NCBI RefSeq assembly: GCF_000004195.4 | Contig: NC_030678.2 | Span: 96,616,904 to 96,680,903 of the forward strand | From: Xenopus tropicalis | Lineage: Eukaryota > Chordata > Amphibia > Anura > Pipidae | DNA: 64,000 nt | Reading direction: 5' to 3' | Part shown: piece after piece, positions 20,886 through 32,038 of the stretch | Numbering within the stretch: the stretch's first letter is position 1 | Layout of the letters: each line of letters starts with the position of its first letter | Position numbers and translations under genes: made by a program | Notes under the pieces: model-generated | Database searches by the model: none | Told to the model about the DNA's origin: nothing | The model's input: the letters and a program-made list of their open reading frames with translations, nothing else

Positions 20886-21816
20886 CCGTATATACTCGAG
20901 TATAAGCCGAGTTTTTCAGCACCAAAAATGTGCTGAAAAAGTCAACCTCGGCTTATACTCAAGTATATAGATTTGAAGATGTCATTCCCTGCGCACGCAC
21001 CCCCCCCGAAGATCGAAGGGGCGGGCGTGAAGATGTCATTCCCTGCGCACGCACCCCCGTGGAATAACTGACGGACACGCACCCATTCGCGCTCGCCGGT
21101 TTCAAATGTATGACAGCTTTACATCCCACGATAACTAGGGAGCATACACAGCGTGGGTGTCCCTGAGGGTGAGCGCGAATGTGCAGGAAGGACTTACAGC
21201 TCACCAATAACTATGGGAGCATACACAGCGTGGGTGCCCCTCAGGATCCCACAGATTTGTGCTCGCCGGCTTGATGCACAGGAAGGGCTTACAGCTCGCA
21301 AATATTATGGGAGCGTACACAGCGTGGGTGTCCCTGAGGATCTCATGCAAAGGACGCGCACACAGCGTGTATTATGGGAGCGCACACAACGTGGCTGCCT
21401 CTGAGGATCTCATATGGAAAATCTTTACAGCACCCTGAAGGACAAGGAGTAAGTTAACTGTTATAGCTATGTTATGAGAACAGAGGCCAATATTTTCTAG
21501 CACATAATGCTGCCACTCAGTGTGGCTCACACGCAGAACACAGTGTGCTTCACTTACTCTGCATTTATGGTATATATGATATTTACCAAAGCTTGCCAGT
21601 TGCTTGGATTTCCATCTTATCATTACTATCATTACTTAGTATGGCAGCTTCCTTAGCCTTCCCAAACTTGCCTGACAGTTACAAAAAAAAACTTAGCAGT
21701 AGCTGCTGCATTTTTCCCTAGGCTTATACTCGAGTCAATAAGTTTTTCCAGTTTTTTTAGGTAAAATTAGGTACCTTGGCTTATATTCGGATCGGCTTAT
21801 ACTCGAGTATATACGG
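20886..21816. mobile_element. 931-bp foldback DNA element, TA duplication
   Basis: Termini CCGTATATACTCGAGTATAA and the exact inverse at the right are flanked by TA (20884-20885, 21817-21818). The left end is itself a hairpin: CTCGAGTATAAGCCGAG pairs with CTCGGCTTATACTCAAG about 30 bp on, enclosing TTTTTCAGCAC and GTGCTGAAAAA. The right end repeats GGCTTATACTCGAGT internally. The middle holds G/C-rich tandem units (21003-21410). A TA target suggests Tc1/mariner mobilisation, but no transposase is present and I cannot name the family. Confidence 0.75.
20977..21410. repeat. Degenerate tandem repeats inside foldback element
   Basis: A 27-30 bp unit (GATGTCATTCCCTGCGCACG) occurs at about 20979 and 21031. 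Further on, a core of the form GGGAGCATACACAGCGTGGG plus TGTCCCTGAGG recurs near 21138, 21215, 21309 and 21376. Spacing is roughly 65-95 bp with much divergence. The short frames here arise from the repeats. Confidence 0.65.
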
Positions 21817-21837
21817 TAAGCACGCTATTAAATAGTA

Positions 21838-22164
21838 CAGGTATCGGACCCCTTATCCGGAAACCCATTATCCAGAAAGCTCCGAATTACGGAAAGCCCG
21901 TCTCCCATAGACTCCATTATAATAAAATAATTCAGAATTGTAAAACTGATTTACTTTTTCTATGTAGAAATAAAATGGTACCTTGGAATTGATCCCAACT
22001 AAGATATAAATAATCCTTATTGGATGCAAAACAATCCTATTGGGTTTAATTAATGTTTTATTGATTTTTAGTAGACTTAAGGTGTTGAGATCCAAATTAC
22101 GGAAAGACCCCTTATCCGGAATACCCTTGGTCCCGAGCATTCTGGATAATGTGTCCTATACCTG
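21838..22164. mobile_element. Tc1/mariner-like MITE (CAGGTATNGGA family)
   Basis: This 327-bp element has inverted termini CAGGTATCGGACCCCTTATC at the left and the inverse of CAGGTATAGGACACATTATC at the right. TA lies on each side (21836-21837, 22165-22166). The interior GGGTTTAATTAATGTTTTAT and CAACTAAGATATAAATAATC blocks recur in copies at 30156, 30486, 50735 and 52652. It is non-coding and was probably mobilised by a Tc1/mariner transposase in trans. Confidence 0.8.
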
Positions 22165-22324
22165 TACTACTATTGCTGTGTAAAAACGCTATATTCCTGG
22201 CTTGCCTAATGAAAGATTTACAGAGATACACATACTAGAACCTACATACTTGTTTCAGTGAACGGTGCCGCCATCTTGTCCAGCGTGTCTGTATGGGCTG
22301 AAAAGCACAAGCCAGCCCCCCCCC

Positions 22325-22672
22325 TCCGCTCCCCGCTCCTGCCACAAAGCCTTGCCGCTCCCCGCTCCTGCCACAAACCCCCCTGCTCCTGCCACAAACC
22401 CCCCACTCCCTGCTCCTGCCACAAAGCCTCGCCGCTCCCTGCTCCTGCCACAAACCCCCCTGCTCCTGCCACAAACCCCCTGCTCCCTGCTCCTGCCACA
22501 AACCTCCCCGCTCCTGCCACAAACCCCCCACTCCCCGCTCCTGCCATAAAGCCTCGCCGCTCCCCGCTCCTGCCACAAACCCCCCTGCTCCTGCCACAAA
22601 CCCCCTGCTCCCCGCTCCTGCCACAAACCCCCCCGCTCCTGCCACAAACCTCCCCGCTCCCCGCTCCTGCCT
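22325..22672. repeat. C-rich minisatellite, 13-14 units
   Basis: Thirteen copies of GCTCCTGCCACAAA, with one CCATAAA variant, plus a final partial copy are separated by C-runs. Every third to fifth copy has an AGCCTCGCCGCTCC spacer, giving a higher-order pattern near 85-120 bp. Unit lengths are not multiples of three, so frames of up to 165 codons appear on both strands and in several phases. None is a credible gene. Confidence 0.85.
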
Positions 22673-23095
22673 GGACAAGTATAAAGCTTTGTGCGCACCA
22701 CATTAGTAATAAAAGTATTTAGAAGAAAGCAAAAACAAACTAGAGAGCCCACATGTAAAGCTATCCACCAAACTTCTTAGTGTTCACACAAGCAAGAATG
22801 ATTACCGTTCCCCCCACCTGCATGTCACAGAGTTCTCCGTCAGCTCCATTGCCATGGCAACCAGACGCTCCTGCCGTGCGTGCATGCGCAGCCTACAGTA
22901 ACAAGTCGCCAAGTCTGGGAAGGAGCGATGCATTATGGGAATCTTCTCTACACTGCTCAGCATTTTTTTTTCTTGTTTGGCTTCTGACCTTCTGAACAGG
23001 TGAAATATGGGGAGACTTAAGGGCACTATTGAAACAACTGAAGGTATGCCTGCAGCTTGAGATTAAATCTTTATTAGCCTTTCCTTTTCCTTTAA

Positions 23096-25163
23096 TAACA
23101 TAGTTCACAAAATGGCGCCTACCTGCTTTCTGTGATATGCTTGCCACCAAACAGCATGATTGAGTTGTTTGTATCAGGAAACCATGTTAGGTTGAGGAAA
23201 CACATTGATGAACCATTTATATCTCATAGCAAAAAACCATAAAAGCTATTAGTGAAAAAGAATTATAAAGCATCCATTGTCATTTAGGTGCATGTTTATA
23301 TCAATGACAGTTGTTACTATGTGCCCCCCAAAATGTAAAATAAAAATGTTTCAGAAACACACTGTGCATAAATATACAGCATGAGTTTAGCTCAGCAGCA
23401 TAACAAACAGTATCTGTTGCATTTTTACTTAATATTCTGCTCTGTAAGCTGTGCAAAGAATGACTCTGTATTCCTTGTATTATGTTTCTGTCTTTTTTTT
23501 AATTTAATGATTGTGATTTGGTTTCTGCTGCAGAGTGATGAGTGCTATAATACAGCCAAAATCTCTTCGAAATGGATAGCTGGAGAGAATCCCCATAGGC
23601 TGGAGTCAGCCAGCCTGTAACTGTATGATCTCACCCCCGCTGAACTCCAATTCCTCATGATACCCTTCAAGCTGGCTCCAGCCTGACCTTCAACTCACTC
23701 AGGTTGAAATGAGCCACAGGTTAGAATGTAAATGCTGTAGCATCTCTGTAATACATTATTATGTCTCTGCAGGCGCAGGGCATCATGTAGTTTGCTTTAC
23801 ATGTACCATTTGGCAGCAGTTTGCTTTCCGTAAAGGAGCAAGGGTATTACTTTGCCTTTACACCCTTGCTTGTAATGGGACATAGAAATAGTTTTTCCAA
23901 TAAAAAATATGTAATCATTCTAAAGGAAACAATTACCAGGTAAAGTGATACACAGCCCACTGACTTATTTTGCTCCTGTTCAATAGTAAAATAACTCATG
24001 CAGGGGAAAAGTCCAAAAAACATTCAAATGGTGTGCAGCTATTACTATTTTTATCAGTATTAGGTATGAGCGACATATTTATGACAAAAATGTGACTCAG
24101 GTGGTAATTCACTGCCATACACCACAACTGTGGCATGGAAGAGATTATAATTCCTTTACAGCCGTAACCTCCCATTATATGAATGAAGAAATGGTTGGAG
24201 GCTGGCTGCTATTTTATTTATTGTGCCTGCAGGATCTACTGCAAAGTTCCCACTATAACAGCCAGAGTGTAATTTCATTAACTCTGCCAGGACTCCATAG
24301 CCCTAAAGCTCCAAAGCCCTAAATCATTGTTAATGGTTAATAGGAATAGAACAGAATAATGCTGAGTATGTGGAATTGGAAACATGTTTAATTTCACACT
24401 GAAAAGAACTTCTAGTTAGATCCAGGCTTAAAATACAAAGGGAAACACAGATAAGTGCTCTGTCTGTTGTGCAATAATTGCTCTTGTTCCCACAATCACT
24501 GAATAAGGATGAAGAAGATTCTGTGCAGGACATTTCAGATGAAGGACTCATTACATGCCACATAGCACTGTCTGCTTAAGTCAGCAGAGCAGAGTGGATG
24601 ACTCCGGGATGTATAAGGTGAGAAACAGTGCTGCTTGCAGAACATCAATAGTTCTATGAAATTAGCACCCTCATATTATAACTAAATGATAGTTTTAAGG
24701 ATTAGGCAGATTTATGTTTGTTTTAAGTGGGATAGACCATTAAAATATTATTGGTATAATTCTCAATAACAATTCATAAGCAGCTAATTGCTTCTGTATG
24801 TAGACAATACTGTAAATTAGGGATCACCAGCATGTGGGTTTCCATCTTTGTTGAAACAGTGAATCATCCCAGAATGTTTCTCTGTTGGATTAGTGAGAAT
24901 TCTGAACAAGCCTCCACTCCACTGGTTCACATCTCAGCAGATACTCCTATCCTTCATTAAGTATTCTAATATCTTTGTGCAAACAAATTAATTACTGTAT
25001 TATGTGAGAACAAAAAGTAGAGGATTTCATATCAGATGCAAAGCATGGTCACATGTTGAAAAGCAAACATCTTATTGGTTACCATAATTACCCCATTGTA
25101 GAGATGAAAACGAGGTCAGAAATCATTTGCATTGCTAAATGTGCTCACATGCTCACCTAGTGT
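23096..25163. other. No gene recognised
   Basis: Long unique-looking stretch. Short frames (up to 79 codons) have no recognisable family. No terminal repeats were found. It could be intron or intergenic DNA. Confidence 0.4.
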
Positions 25164-25164
25164 G

Positions 25165-25506
25165 AAGCTGGCCATATATGCACCGATAATATCGTACAAA
25201 ACCTTGTTTCGTACGATATTCGTGCGTGTATGGCATGTCTGCGAGTCGACCGATATCGCAGGAAGCTGCTGAAATCGGTCGACTCGCCGATCGGCCAGGT
25301 TACAAAATTTTGATCGGGCACCATAGAAGGCGCCTGACCAAAATCTGCCGTCAGGGCTGAATCGGCAGAAGGAGGTAGAAATCCTATTGTTTCTACCTCC
25401 TTATATGCTGTTTCAGCCCTGAACGGTGTGTGGCGGATCTGATGATGTTTCGTGCGACCGATGGTCGCACAAAACATCGTCAGATCGCCACGTGTGTGGC
25501 CACCTT
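25165..25506. mobile_element. Foldback MITE with multiple hairpins
   Basis: The inverted termini are AAGCTGGCCATATATG and the inverse of AAGGTGGCCACACACGTGG. Inside are further palindromes such as TCGGTCGACTCG against CGAGTCGACCGA, CGTACGATAT pairs, and AGGAGGTAGAAATC against TTTCTACCTCCT. I see no clean target duplication. A 172-codon minus frame across it is produced by the symmetry. Confidence 0.7.
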
Positions 25507-25507
25507 T

Positions 25508-25840
25508 AGACATGAGAATAGCACCCTCACAGGATAAACATTGTGTTACTGCTAAAATTGGCTTATATTGAAAATGGCTTATATTGAGAGTACTGATTAG
25601 TAAAAAACAATAGTTTATATGAAAGCAGTGCTGTTGTGCAGTGCTGGCTCCTTCTGAAAGCTCAGAATCAGGCACAATGCACTGAGATGCCTACCCACCA
25701 ATATGTAAACTAAAAAAAATATATATTTGTTAGTTTAAGAATAAAATTTTCAGTGGAATACTGAATTATTTGCAATATAAAGAGTGCAATTTAGAAATAA
25801 AAAGCACACCATAAAAATCATGAAAGAATGTCTTTCAACC
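25508..25840. mobile_element. Old T2-family copy, partial
   Basis: It matches 35418-35689 along its length. Shared blocks include GAATAGCAC, GCACAATGCACTGAGATG against GACCTGAGATGGCTGCCTAC, ACACCAATAT, and TTTAGAAATAAA followed by CACCATAAAAATCATGA. The terminal CCCTTTAA has decayed to TCTTTCAA. Confidence 0.6.
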
Positions 25841-28800
25841 CAGCTTTTCCTTTTTTTGCTACATCCAATCAAATGCACTTTTTTAGATTATACAACTAGC
25901 TTGTTTCATGGCAAACTTGTGATAGTGGTAGTTTTTAGGCTGCTCTGATGTCAAGACATCATTTTGCAATTGTATTTCAAGTAGTAATAGGGAACTTTCA
26001 CAACCTCGCCATGGACTATGTGGCACATATTACTATTACATACCAAAGAACACACAGTAGCACTCCATTTTGCAATGTCAAAATTAAGGAAAATGCTATA
26101 TATAGTTATAGTGGAGTAACACACATATTTTCTAATTTTGGAAATGTCAATTGTAGAGAGAAAATTTGCATCTATACAGTACACAGTGGATTTTGACTTG
26201 CTTGATGAAATATTCAAGTCAACTGTCAACTCCTGGTATAAGATATTAATTTGTCTTGATGCAGAAGCAGTTACTTTGGCAGTAATATCTAAAGCATACC
26301 ATCAGAGCTCTATTATCATTGCTGTCCATTTTGTATGCATCTCAATAAAGGTGCCTCTGCCTAAGAGTCAAGGTCCCTAAAGTTTTTACTAGTATAACAC
26401 CGTTGTCAGGTTCAAAAGTTTGGGAACCCTTGGACAAAGCTTATGGTTTATTGATTTTCCCAGTGAAAATAAGTTAACATACCTCTGCAGGGAACAAATG
26501 TAAACACGGTGGGGGTTTTTGCAGCTTTTAGTGTACAACTTCTATTTATCTCATAAAAAACAAAATGTGACATGCATGTGGCCATAACAGTCTTTTAGCT
26601 TTAGGGTTTTTCCCCACCCCTCCTTGCAGAACACATTTATTTTAGAAATATTCTAAGGACATCTTGCATGCACTGCACGGTTCAGATCTACTCACAGATG
26701 CTTAATAAAATTACCGTTTGGAAACTGTAGATGCCATTTAAAGACTTTATCTTTCATTTCTTGAAATAGTTTGTTTATTTTGAGGTATTTTTTGTATTAC
26801 TTGTTGTAATAACAAAGCTTTTTTTATCTTCAGCACCTTCTTTGGGATTTGTTTATATAGATCTATTCTCCAAATGTCCCTTTTTGTGGTTATAGCCAAA
26901 GTTACATTTTTGTTTCATCTGGCCAAAGTACATGGTTCCAAGCACCACTGGCTTATCTGCAGTGCACCGTTGCATACTTCAGATGATGAATAGTAATAGA
27001 TGATAGAATTGTAATAGAACTGCAGGTAATAAGCTTTTCTAGTTATGACTAGATACTGGACCTGTGGGGTACTGCTCCCATGACAGCTAAACATTCTTAA
27101 AGTTTCCTTGAAGTGGTTTTGCACACCTGACCAGTATATGTGGAATTTTATTGGATTTTTGAGAACTGCCTTGAGCCATTTTGTAGTGACAGTTTTATGG
27201 GAAATTGAAAACAGGAAGCATTTGTCAATTATTATAAAATTCATATGCTTACATGGGTGCATACTGGAGACCATGTATTTAAGTGTATGTGCAACACTCT
27301 GAGAAGCTGCCATCTTGGAAAGTGACAGTGAAACTCACATGCTCAGTGTGCTCTGGGACGCTGTTGAGAAGCTAAGCTTAGTGGTCATCGCAAATCATCA
27401 AATAAAAAATGAGGTTGGCCTGTCATATAAGCTAATGTTACAGGGCTGATTAGTATTTATTTCAAAGGAAGAACTTCCTATATGTTCCTCTTTAAAACTG
27501 TAGAAACCCCCCTCTAAACTTGAGCTAGGTATTGAGGTAAAGCCTTAGCTTAAACCACCTGTAAAGTGATAAAGCCAGGTGACATTAGCTGTAACTAGAT
27601 TCATCATTTCACTGGTCTTCAATGGAGAGTTTCTGTGACCTTTTGTGAAGGAAAGAGACAGCCTCTTTATAAAATAATGCTTCAGTACTTCAATAGAAAT
27701 CGTATACAACAATACTAGTTTAGTAATGTGTACAATTGTATATTAGGCTTAACTGACCTTAAAGCTGCCATTAACTTTGGCTTCATATGTACAATCACTG
27801 CAATTTTATACAGCTACGAATGAGTTTTTTAGTTGAACCATTTACTGCTTAATACAGCATTATTGAGATTATCATGAAAGCAACCATTAATGGAAGTGAC
27901 TGTATTTAGTGTTATCACTAGAGCATTATTTACGTTACATATGTATATGAGAAGTTTGCTGTTTGTAATATCACTTAAGTAACAGAAACAAAGAACACTT
28001 CAGACTTGCCAAGCACATAGACATCTATGTGTTCAGCATAATCTATTGAAGACAATGGGACATATTTATTTGGCAAATAAATTCTGGCATAAAAAGTGCT
28101 TTACAAAGCTGTTCAAAAAGCAGAAGCATTTAACATCAGTTAAACATCATTTTAATGCAACAATTGTACATACTGTAGCTACACATTTGACAAAAGTCAG
28201 TTCACAGCTTTCTAAATATATGTGATTTTACATGGCATTGCTCAGTGTTAACAATGGTGATGCCATGTTTGTACATAAATTTCCTTAAATATTACATTAG
28301 CACAGTAATATTTTAAAAAATCATCTACATCTTCAGATGTGATTGTTGCCTACATAGCTTACAGAGCTACAATACTCAGAAATCTACTTAATGATCACAT
28401 CTATGTATCTACAGCTTAAAAAAATCATTAGCACATAAACCTGTTCCATTAATTCTCCTGAACACAAAATTAAAGGAATGCAGGACTTTCTCGATTTTTT
28501 TAATCAACTTGTAAACCACCTAAAATTAACCTATTCAGCTTGTCATTAGTTTGAGTTAGTTTAGACATTAGAGAAAAACATTTTAGTACTCAGTATATTC
28601 TGATGCTGCTTGTTAATTCTATGAGTTCTCAATAGTTTTTTATCTAATGATTATTATGGCCACAGAAGGGTAATTTAAATGACTGTGCTATTTTTCTCAA
28701 ATGAAATGTTCAGTTCGTACAGGGTAGTAATTTATATAGTTATTACTTGCATATTTTGATTATCTTTGATAATTAAATCACTAAAGGTGTTACCGTTTTA

Positions 28801-29077
28801 TTATTATTTAATGAATGTTATGTTAACTTTATGCTGAGTGATAAAACGGATTAAATATTGAAGAAAAGAATAAGAAAGACCAAATAAAAGAAGTGTAAAA
28901 CAGTAAAATAAATTATGTTGTGTAGTACAGTACTGTATTTATTCAGGAATCTTAAATAAGGACAAAGGTATTGGAAAACATATTTATGGGCATAAAGCAA
29001 AATTCACAAGGATAAGCAGGTCTGAGAGAAGGTTTCAATAAATGAGGGGATATACAGTATGTTGACAACATTTAGAA
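25841..29077. other. No gene recognised
   Basis: Long AT-rich stretch. Near 26400-26440 a CAAAAGTTTGGGAACCCTTGG motif resembles the end of a common DNA-transposon repeat, and 26880-26930 has a repeat-like TTTGTTTCATCTGGCCA motif. I cannot delimit an element. Frames of up to 132 codons carry no recognisable domain. Confidence 0.35.
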
Positions 29078-30062
29078 CATACCTCCCAAATGTCCCGATT
29101 CAATCCCTCCTTTAACAGCTCAGCCCTCAGTCTCGGATTCTTACTGAAAAGTCCCTTATTTTCCTTTGATCTCCTGCACTGAACACTAAAAAAAAAAAAG
29201 ATACAAACTTAATTAAACAGTAGCTTTTGGCAGAGAGCCAAGAAATCTTAACAACCTTCACCTGCACTTTGATACAGTGTTTCTCAGATTTAATTAAATA
29301 AGTGGGCTTTTGGCAGAGAGCCCAGAAAGTTAACAAGCCACACCTGCACTTAGATACACTTAGATAGCTAATAAGCTAAACCAGTCTCTTGGGGAACTGA
29401 GATGTCACGGCCAGGAAGACAAGTCGATGTAAGCAAGCCCACAAACGTCCCACACTATCGGAGGCTTGCCTGAGGATGGGAACAGGAAGCACGGAAGTGG
29501 AGAGAGGCCGGAGAGCCAAACGAGGTACAACGGGATCAGGTGAGAGAATAGTCAGACAGGTCCAGAAGCGATGGTCAGGCAATGTTCAAAAACAAAGAAG
29601 CAGGATCAGGATAAACGCCAGGCACAAGAGTAAACTTGATAAGCAAGCAAAGATGGTGGATTCTAGGCGACTATTTAAACTAACAGGATGGCGCCAATAC
29701 ACGAGGACGCACTTGTGTCAAGACAAACGCTGAATTGCGTCACTTGCGTGCGGACCCACGTCGCCGAACTTTCGTTGCACCACGAACATTCTTTCCTGCG
29801 CAAGTGCGCTGATCGAGTCCATGCAGACGGCGGACACCCATACATGAGACTTAAAGCAGCTTAAAGGGCAATTTCACCTGCATTAGCAAAACTGTAATAA
29901 CAACGACCCCAAAACCCCCAGAAACGTGTTCAAACTTGAAATAACCTGCCAAATTTAGTAAAATGGGAGTGGTATTTAGAGGGTATGGTCACAAAAATGG
30001 GCAAAATATACGCAGCATTTCTTTTTGTCCCTCTTTCCATTTTTCAAATGTTGGGAGGTGTG
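29078..30062. mobile_element. hAT element (CATACCTCCCAA) with inserted LTR
   Basis: The termini are CATACCTCCCAAATGTCCC and, at the right, the inverse of CACACCTCCCAACATTTG. Perfect 8-bp duplications ATTTAGAA lie at 29070-29077 and 30063-30070. The interior is interrupted by a solo LTR at 29403-29844. The same terminus type occurs at 59770-60564. Confidence 0.78.
29403..29844 (-). mobile_element. Solo gypsy-type LTR
   Basis: This 442-bp segment starts TGTCACGGCC and ends ATACA on the plus strand, flanked by 5-bp duplications TGAGA (29398-29402, 29845-29849). Read on the minus strand it ends CCGTGACA, the same end as the gypsy LTR at 63781. It also shows a similar run of CCTGACC/TGACTATTC-like pyrimidine-rich motifs in its second half. 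A TTTAAATAG box lies on the minus strand near 29672. Internal genes are gone, as after LTR-LTR recombination. It splits the hAT element, so it is younger than that. Confidence 0.75.
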
Positions 30063-30155
30063 ATTTAGAACAGTGTAATATTTCTTGTACAAGCATTCTC
30101 TAACATTGTGGGATGAATGTAAGTTGAGTTCTTTCCATAGAATTTATTTCTAATA

Positions 30156-30483
30156 CAGGTATAGGTCCCGTTATCCAGAATGCTCGGGACCAAGGGTATT
30201 CCGGATAAGGGGTCTTTCTGTAGTTTGGATCTCTATACCTTAAGCCTACTAAAAAATCAATAAAACATTAATTAAACCCAATAGGGTTGTTTTGCATCCA
30301 ATAAGGATTATTTATATCTTAGTTGGGATCAGTTACAAGGTACCATTTTACTGCTACAGAGAAAAAGGAAATTCATTTTAAAATTCTGAATTATTTGATT
30401 AAAATGGAGTCTATGGGAGACGGGCTTTCCGTAATTTGGAGCTTTCTGGATAACGGGTTTCCGGATAAGGGATCCCATACCTG
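30156..30483. mobile_element. Tc1/mariner-like MITE, copy 1 of a pair
   Basis: The termini are CAGGTATAGGTCCCGTTATC and the inverse of CAGGTATGGGATCCCTTATC, with TA on each side (30154-30155, 30484-30485). It is in the opposite orientation to the copy at 21838. The right TA is shared with the next element. Confidence 0.82.
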
Positions 30484-30485
30484 TA

Positions 30486-30794
30486 CAGGTATTACCTGAA
30501 TGCTTGGGGTTTTTCAGATAAGGGGTGTTTCTACAATTTGGGTCACCAAGTCTTTAATCTAAAACATTTAAACATTAAATAAACCCAACAGCATTGTTTT
30601 GTCATGAATATGGAGTCATGACGTTTATTTAGGATCAAGTACAAGGCACTGTCTTATTATTACAGAAAAAAGGAAAACATTACAAAAAAATTATATATAT
30701 TTAGATATGTATATGTATATATATATATATATGTGTGTGTGTATGTATATTTTATCTGGATAATAAGTTTCCAGATAATGGATCCCATACATAT
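30486..30794. mobile_element. Tc1/mariner-like MITE, copy 2, diverged
   Basis: It begins CAGGTATTACCTGAATGC directly after the TA of copy 1 and ends in GATAATGGATCCCATACATA. It is more diverged and holds a (TA)n(TG)n run near 30716-30750. The family blocks AACATTAAATAAACCCAACA and AGATAAGGGG are recognisable. Confidence 0.65.
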
Positions 30795-32038
30795 ACAATA
30801 TTTATTTCTAACAAAATATTAGCTAGTGTTACCATAAACCAAATGCAGGCCACAAAATCAAACCAGCATCCAAGGAACAAATAGTGGCATCTAAAATGAA
30901 AAATATATGAGGTGTGTCAGGTAATATATTATACATATTTGTAGAGCACATAGGAAACACAGCTAAATCTATTAAATACCTGCAAGCTGTGCTCTTCATT
31001 TGCAGTGTCTAAGATGCACATTTACCAACATTCTGATTTTAGTAAGTTTTTTTAAACTACAATTAAACTAATTTCCACTAAACAGCTGCATTTCTGGGGC
31101 TGCAATGCCGCCCCTCCTTACCTGCTCTGCGCTTACCTCTTTCACGTCAGAGCGGGTCCTGTGGCTCTGCATCTCTGGTATTGAGAGCACTATTGCTATT
31201 GCGTTATCTGCAATAGAAGAACCGGATTTCTGTATCAAAAAAACAGAAATTGGGTTCTTAAAGTTACCTGAGTTACCAAAAGTTATCTATGACAGCTCCC
31301 ATTCACTTCTATATGACCTCAACAGCTTTAAGATGGTTACTGTATATTTACATTTGGGTTTTTGACACATAATAAATGGCAAAAAAAAAATTTTCATGAA
31401 AAAATAATGTATTTAGCGCAAAAAACTTGAGTCACTGAAAAAAAATACAAAGGTTAGTAAATGGACCCTTAACTGTAAAACTATTGCTTTGGTCCTTAAA
31501 ATGTGCTTTTAGCTATAAACAGTACTTCAGATACAGAATTCCTGTCCCACAGATAATGCAATCTAAGCTTGGCTCTGCAGTGCAGGCAAATAAATGACTT
31601 GCTTAAGGCCACAAAGTTATGCATTATGTATTTATATTACAATGCCTCACCCCTGTTTTATTCCACTTTCTTTATATTATTCAGAGAATCATTAAACTGA
31701 TGCTTGGGGACTTAAGCCCAGGTCCTTGGGTTTTCAGGTTGGGGAAGGGCTAGCAATAATGTTTTAGCTACTGCTGGTAAAATTGCCACCTCACCTCCTG
31801 CTGGTAACCAGCCACATTTTCTATAGGTGATCTCACATAAACTTATCTCGAAGTACCAGCAGCCGATCAACTCAAATAAATCTTCAGTTTACATTATTGA
31901 GAGCAATAAATGCTGTACTTATAACTGGGGGCAGGAATATTTTACTTAAAGGCTAGTAACTGAAGGGGTACTGTACTTAAATCTTCTAACCAATTAAAAG
32001 GAGCAATTGAAATTGCAATGTCATTAGTTTTTAGCCTT
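30795..32038. other. No gene recognised
   Basis: Mixed sequence. The part near 31240-31460 resembles degenerate foldback repeats ending GTTAGTAAATGGACCCTTAA but has no clear partner end. An 86-codon frame at 31105-31365 resembles no family I know. Confidence 0.35.

Larger units (their letters stand above)
20856..23095. mobile_element. T2 MITE (family B) carrying two later insertions
   Basis: Outer TTAA boundaries lie at 20856-20859 and 23092-23095, with termini TTAAAGGAGAAGGAAAGTC and, at the right, GCCTTTCCTTTTCCTTTAA. Removing the inserts at 20886-21816 and 21838-22164 restores continuous T2-like sequence across both TA targets. The right part matches 18960-19136. A C-rich minisatellite (22325-22672) also lies inside. 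The outer element is therefore the oldest layer. Confidence 0.72.

Noticed and set aside
22235..22752. Overlapping 147-165 codon frames on both strands
   Set aside because: They are produced by the GCTCCTGCCACAAA minisatellite, whose unit length is not a multiple of three. No domain or start context.
25157..25675. 172-codon minus-strand frame
   Set aside because: It spans a foldback MITE and part of an old T2 copy, with no protein family resemblance.
26915..27313. 132-codon minus-strand frame as a possible Tc1 transposase relic
   Set aside because: I looked for DDE-type transposase motifs and found none. The nearby repeat-like motifs were not enough to delimit an element.
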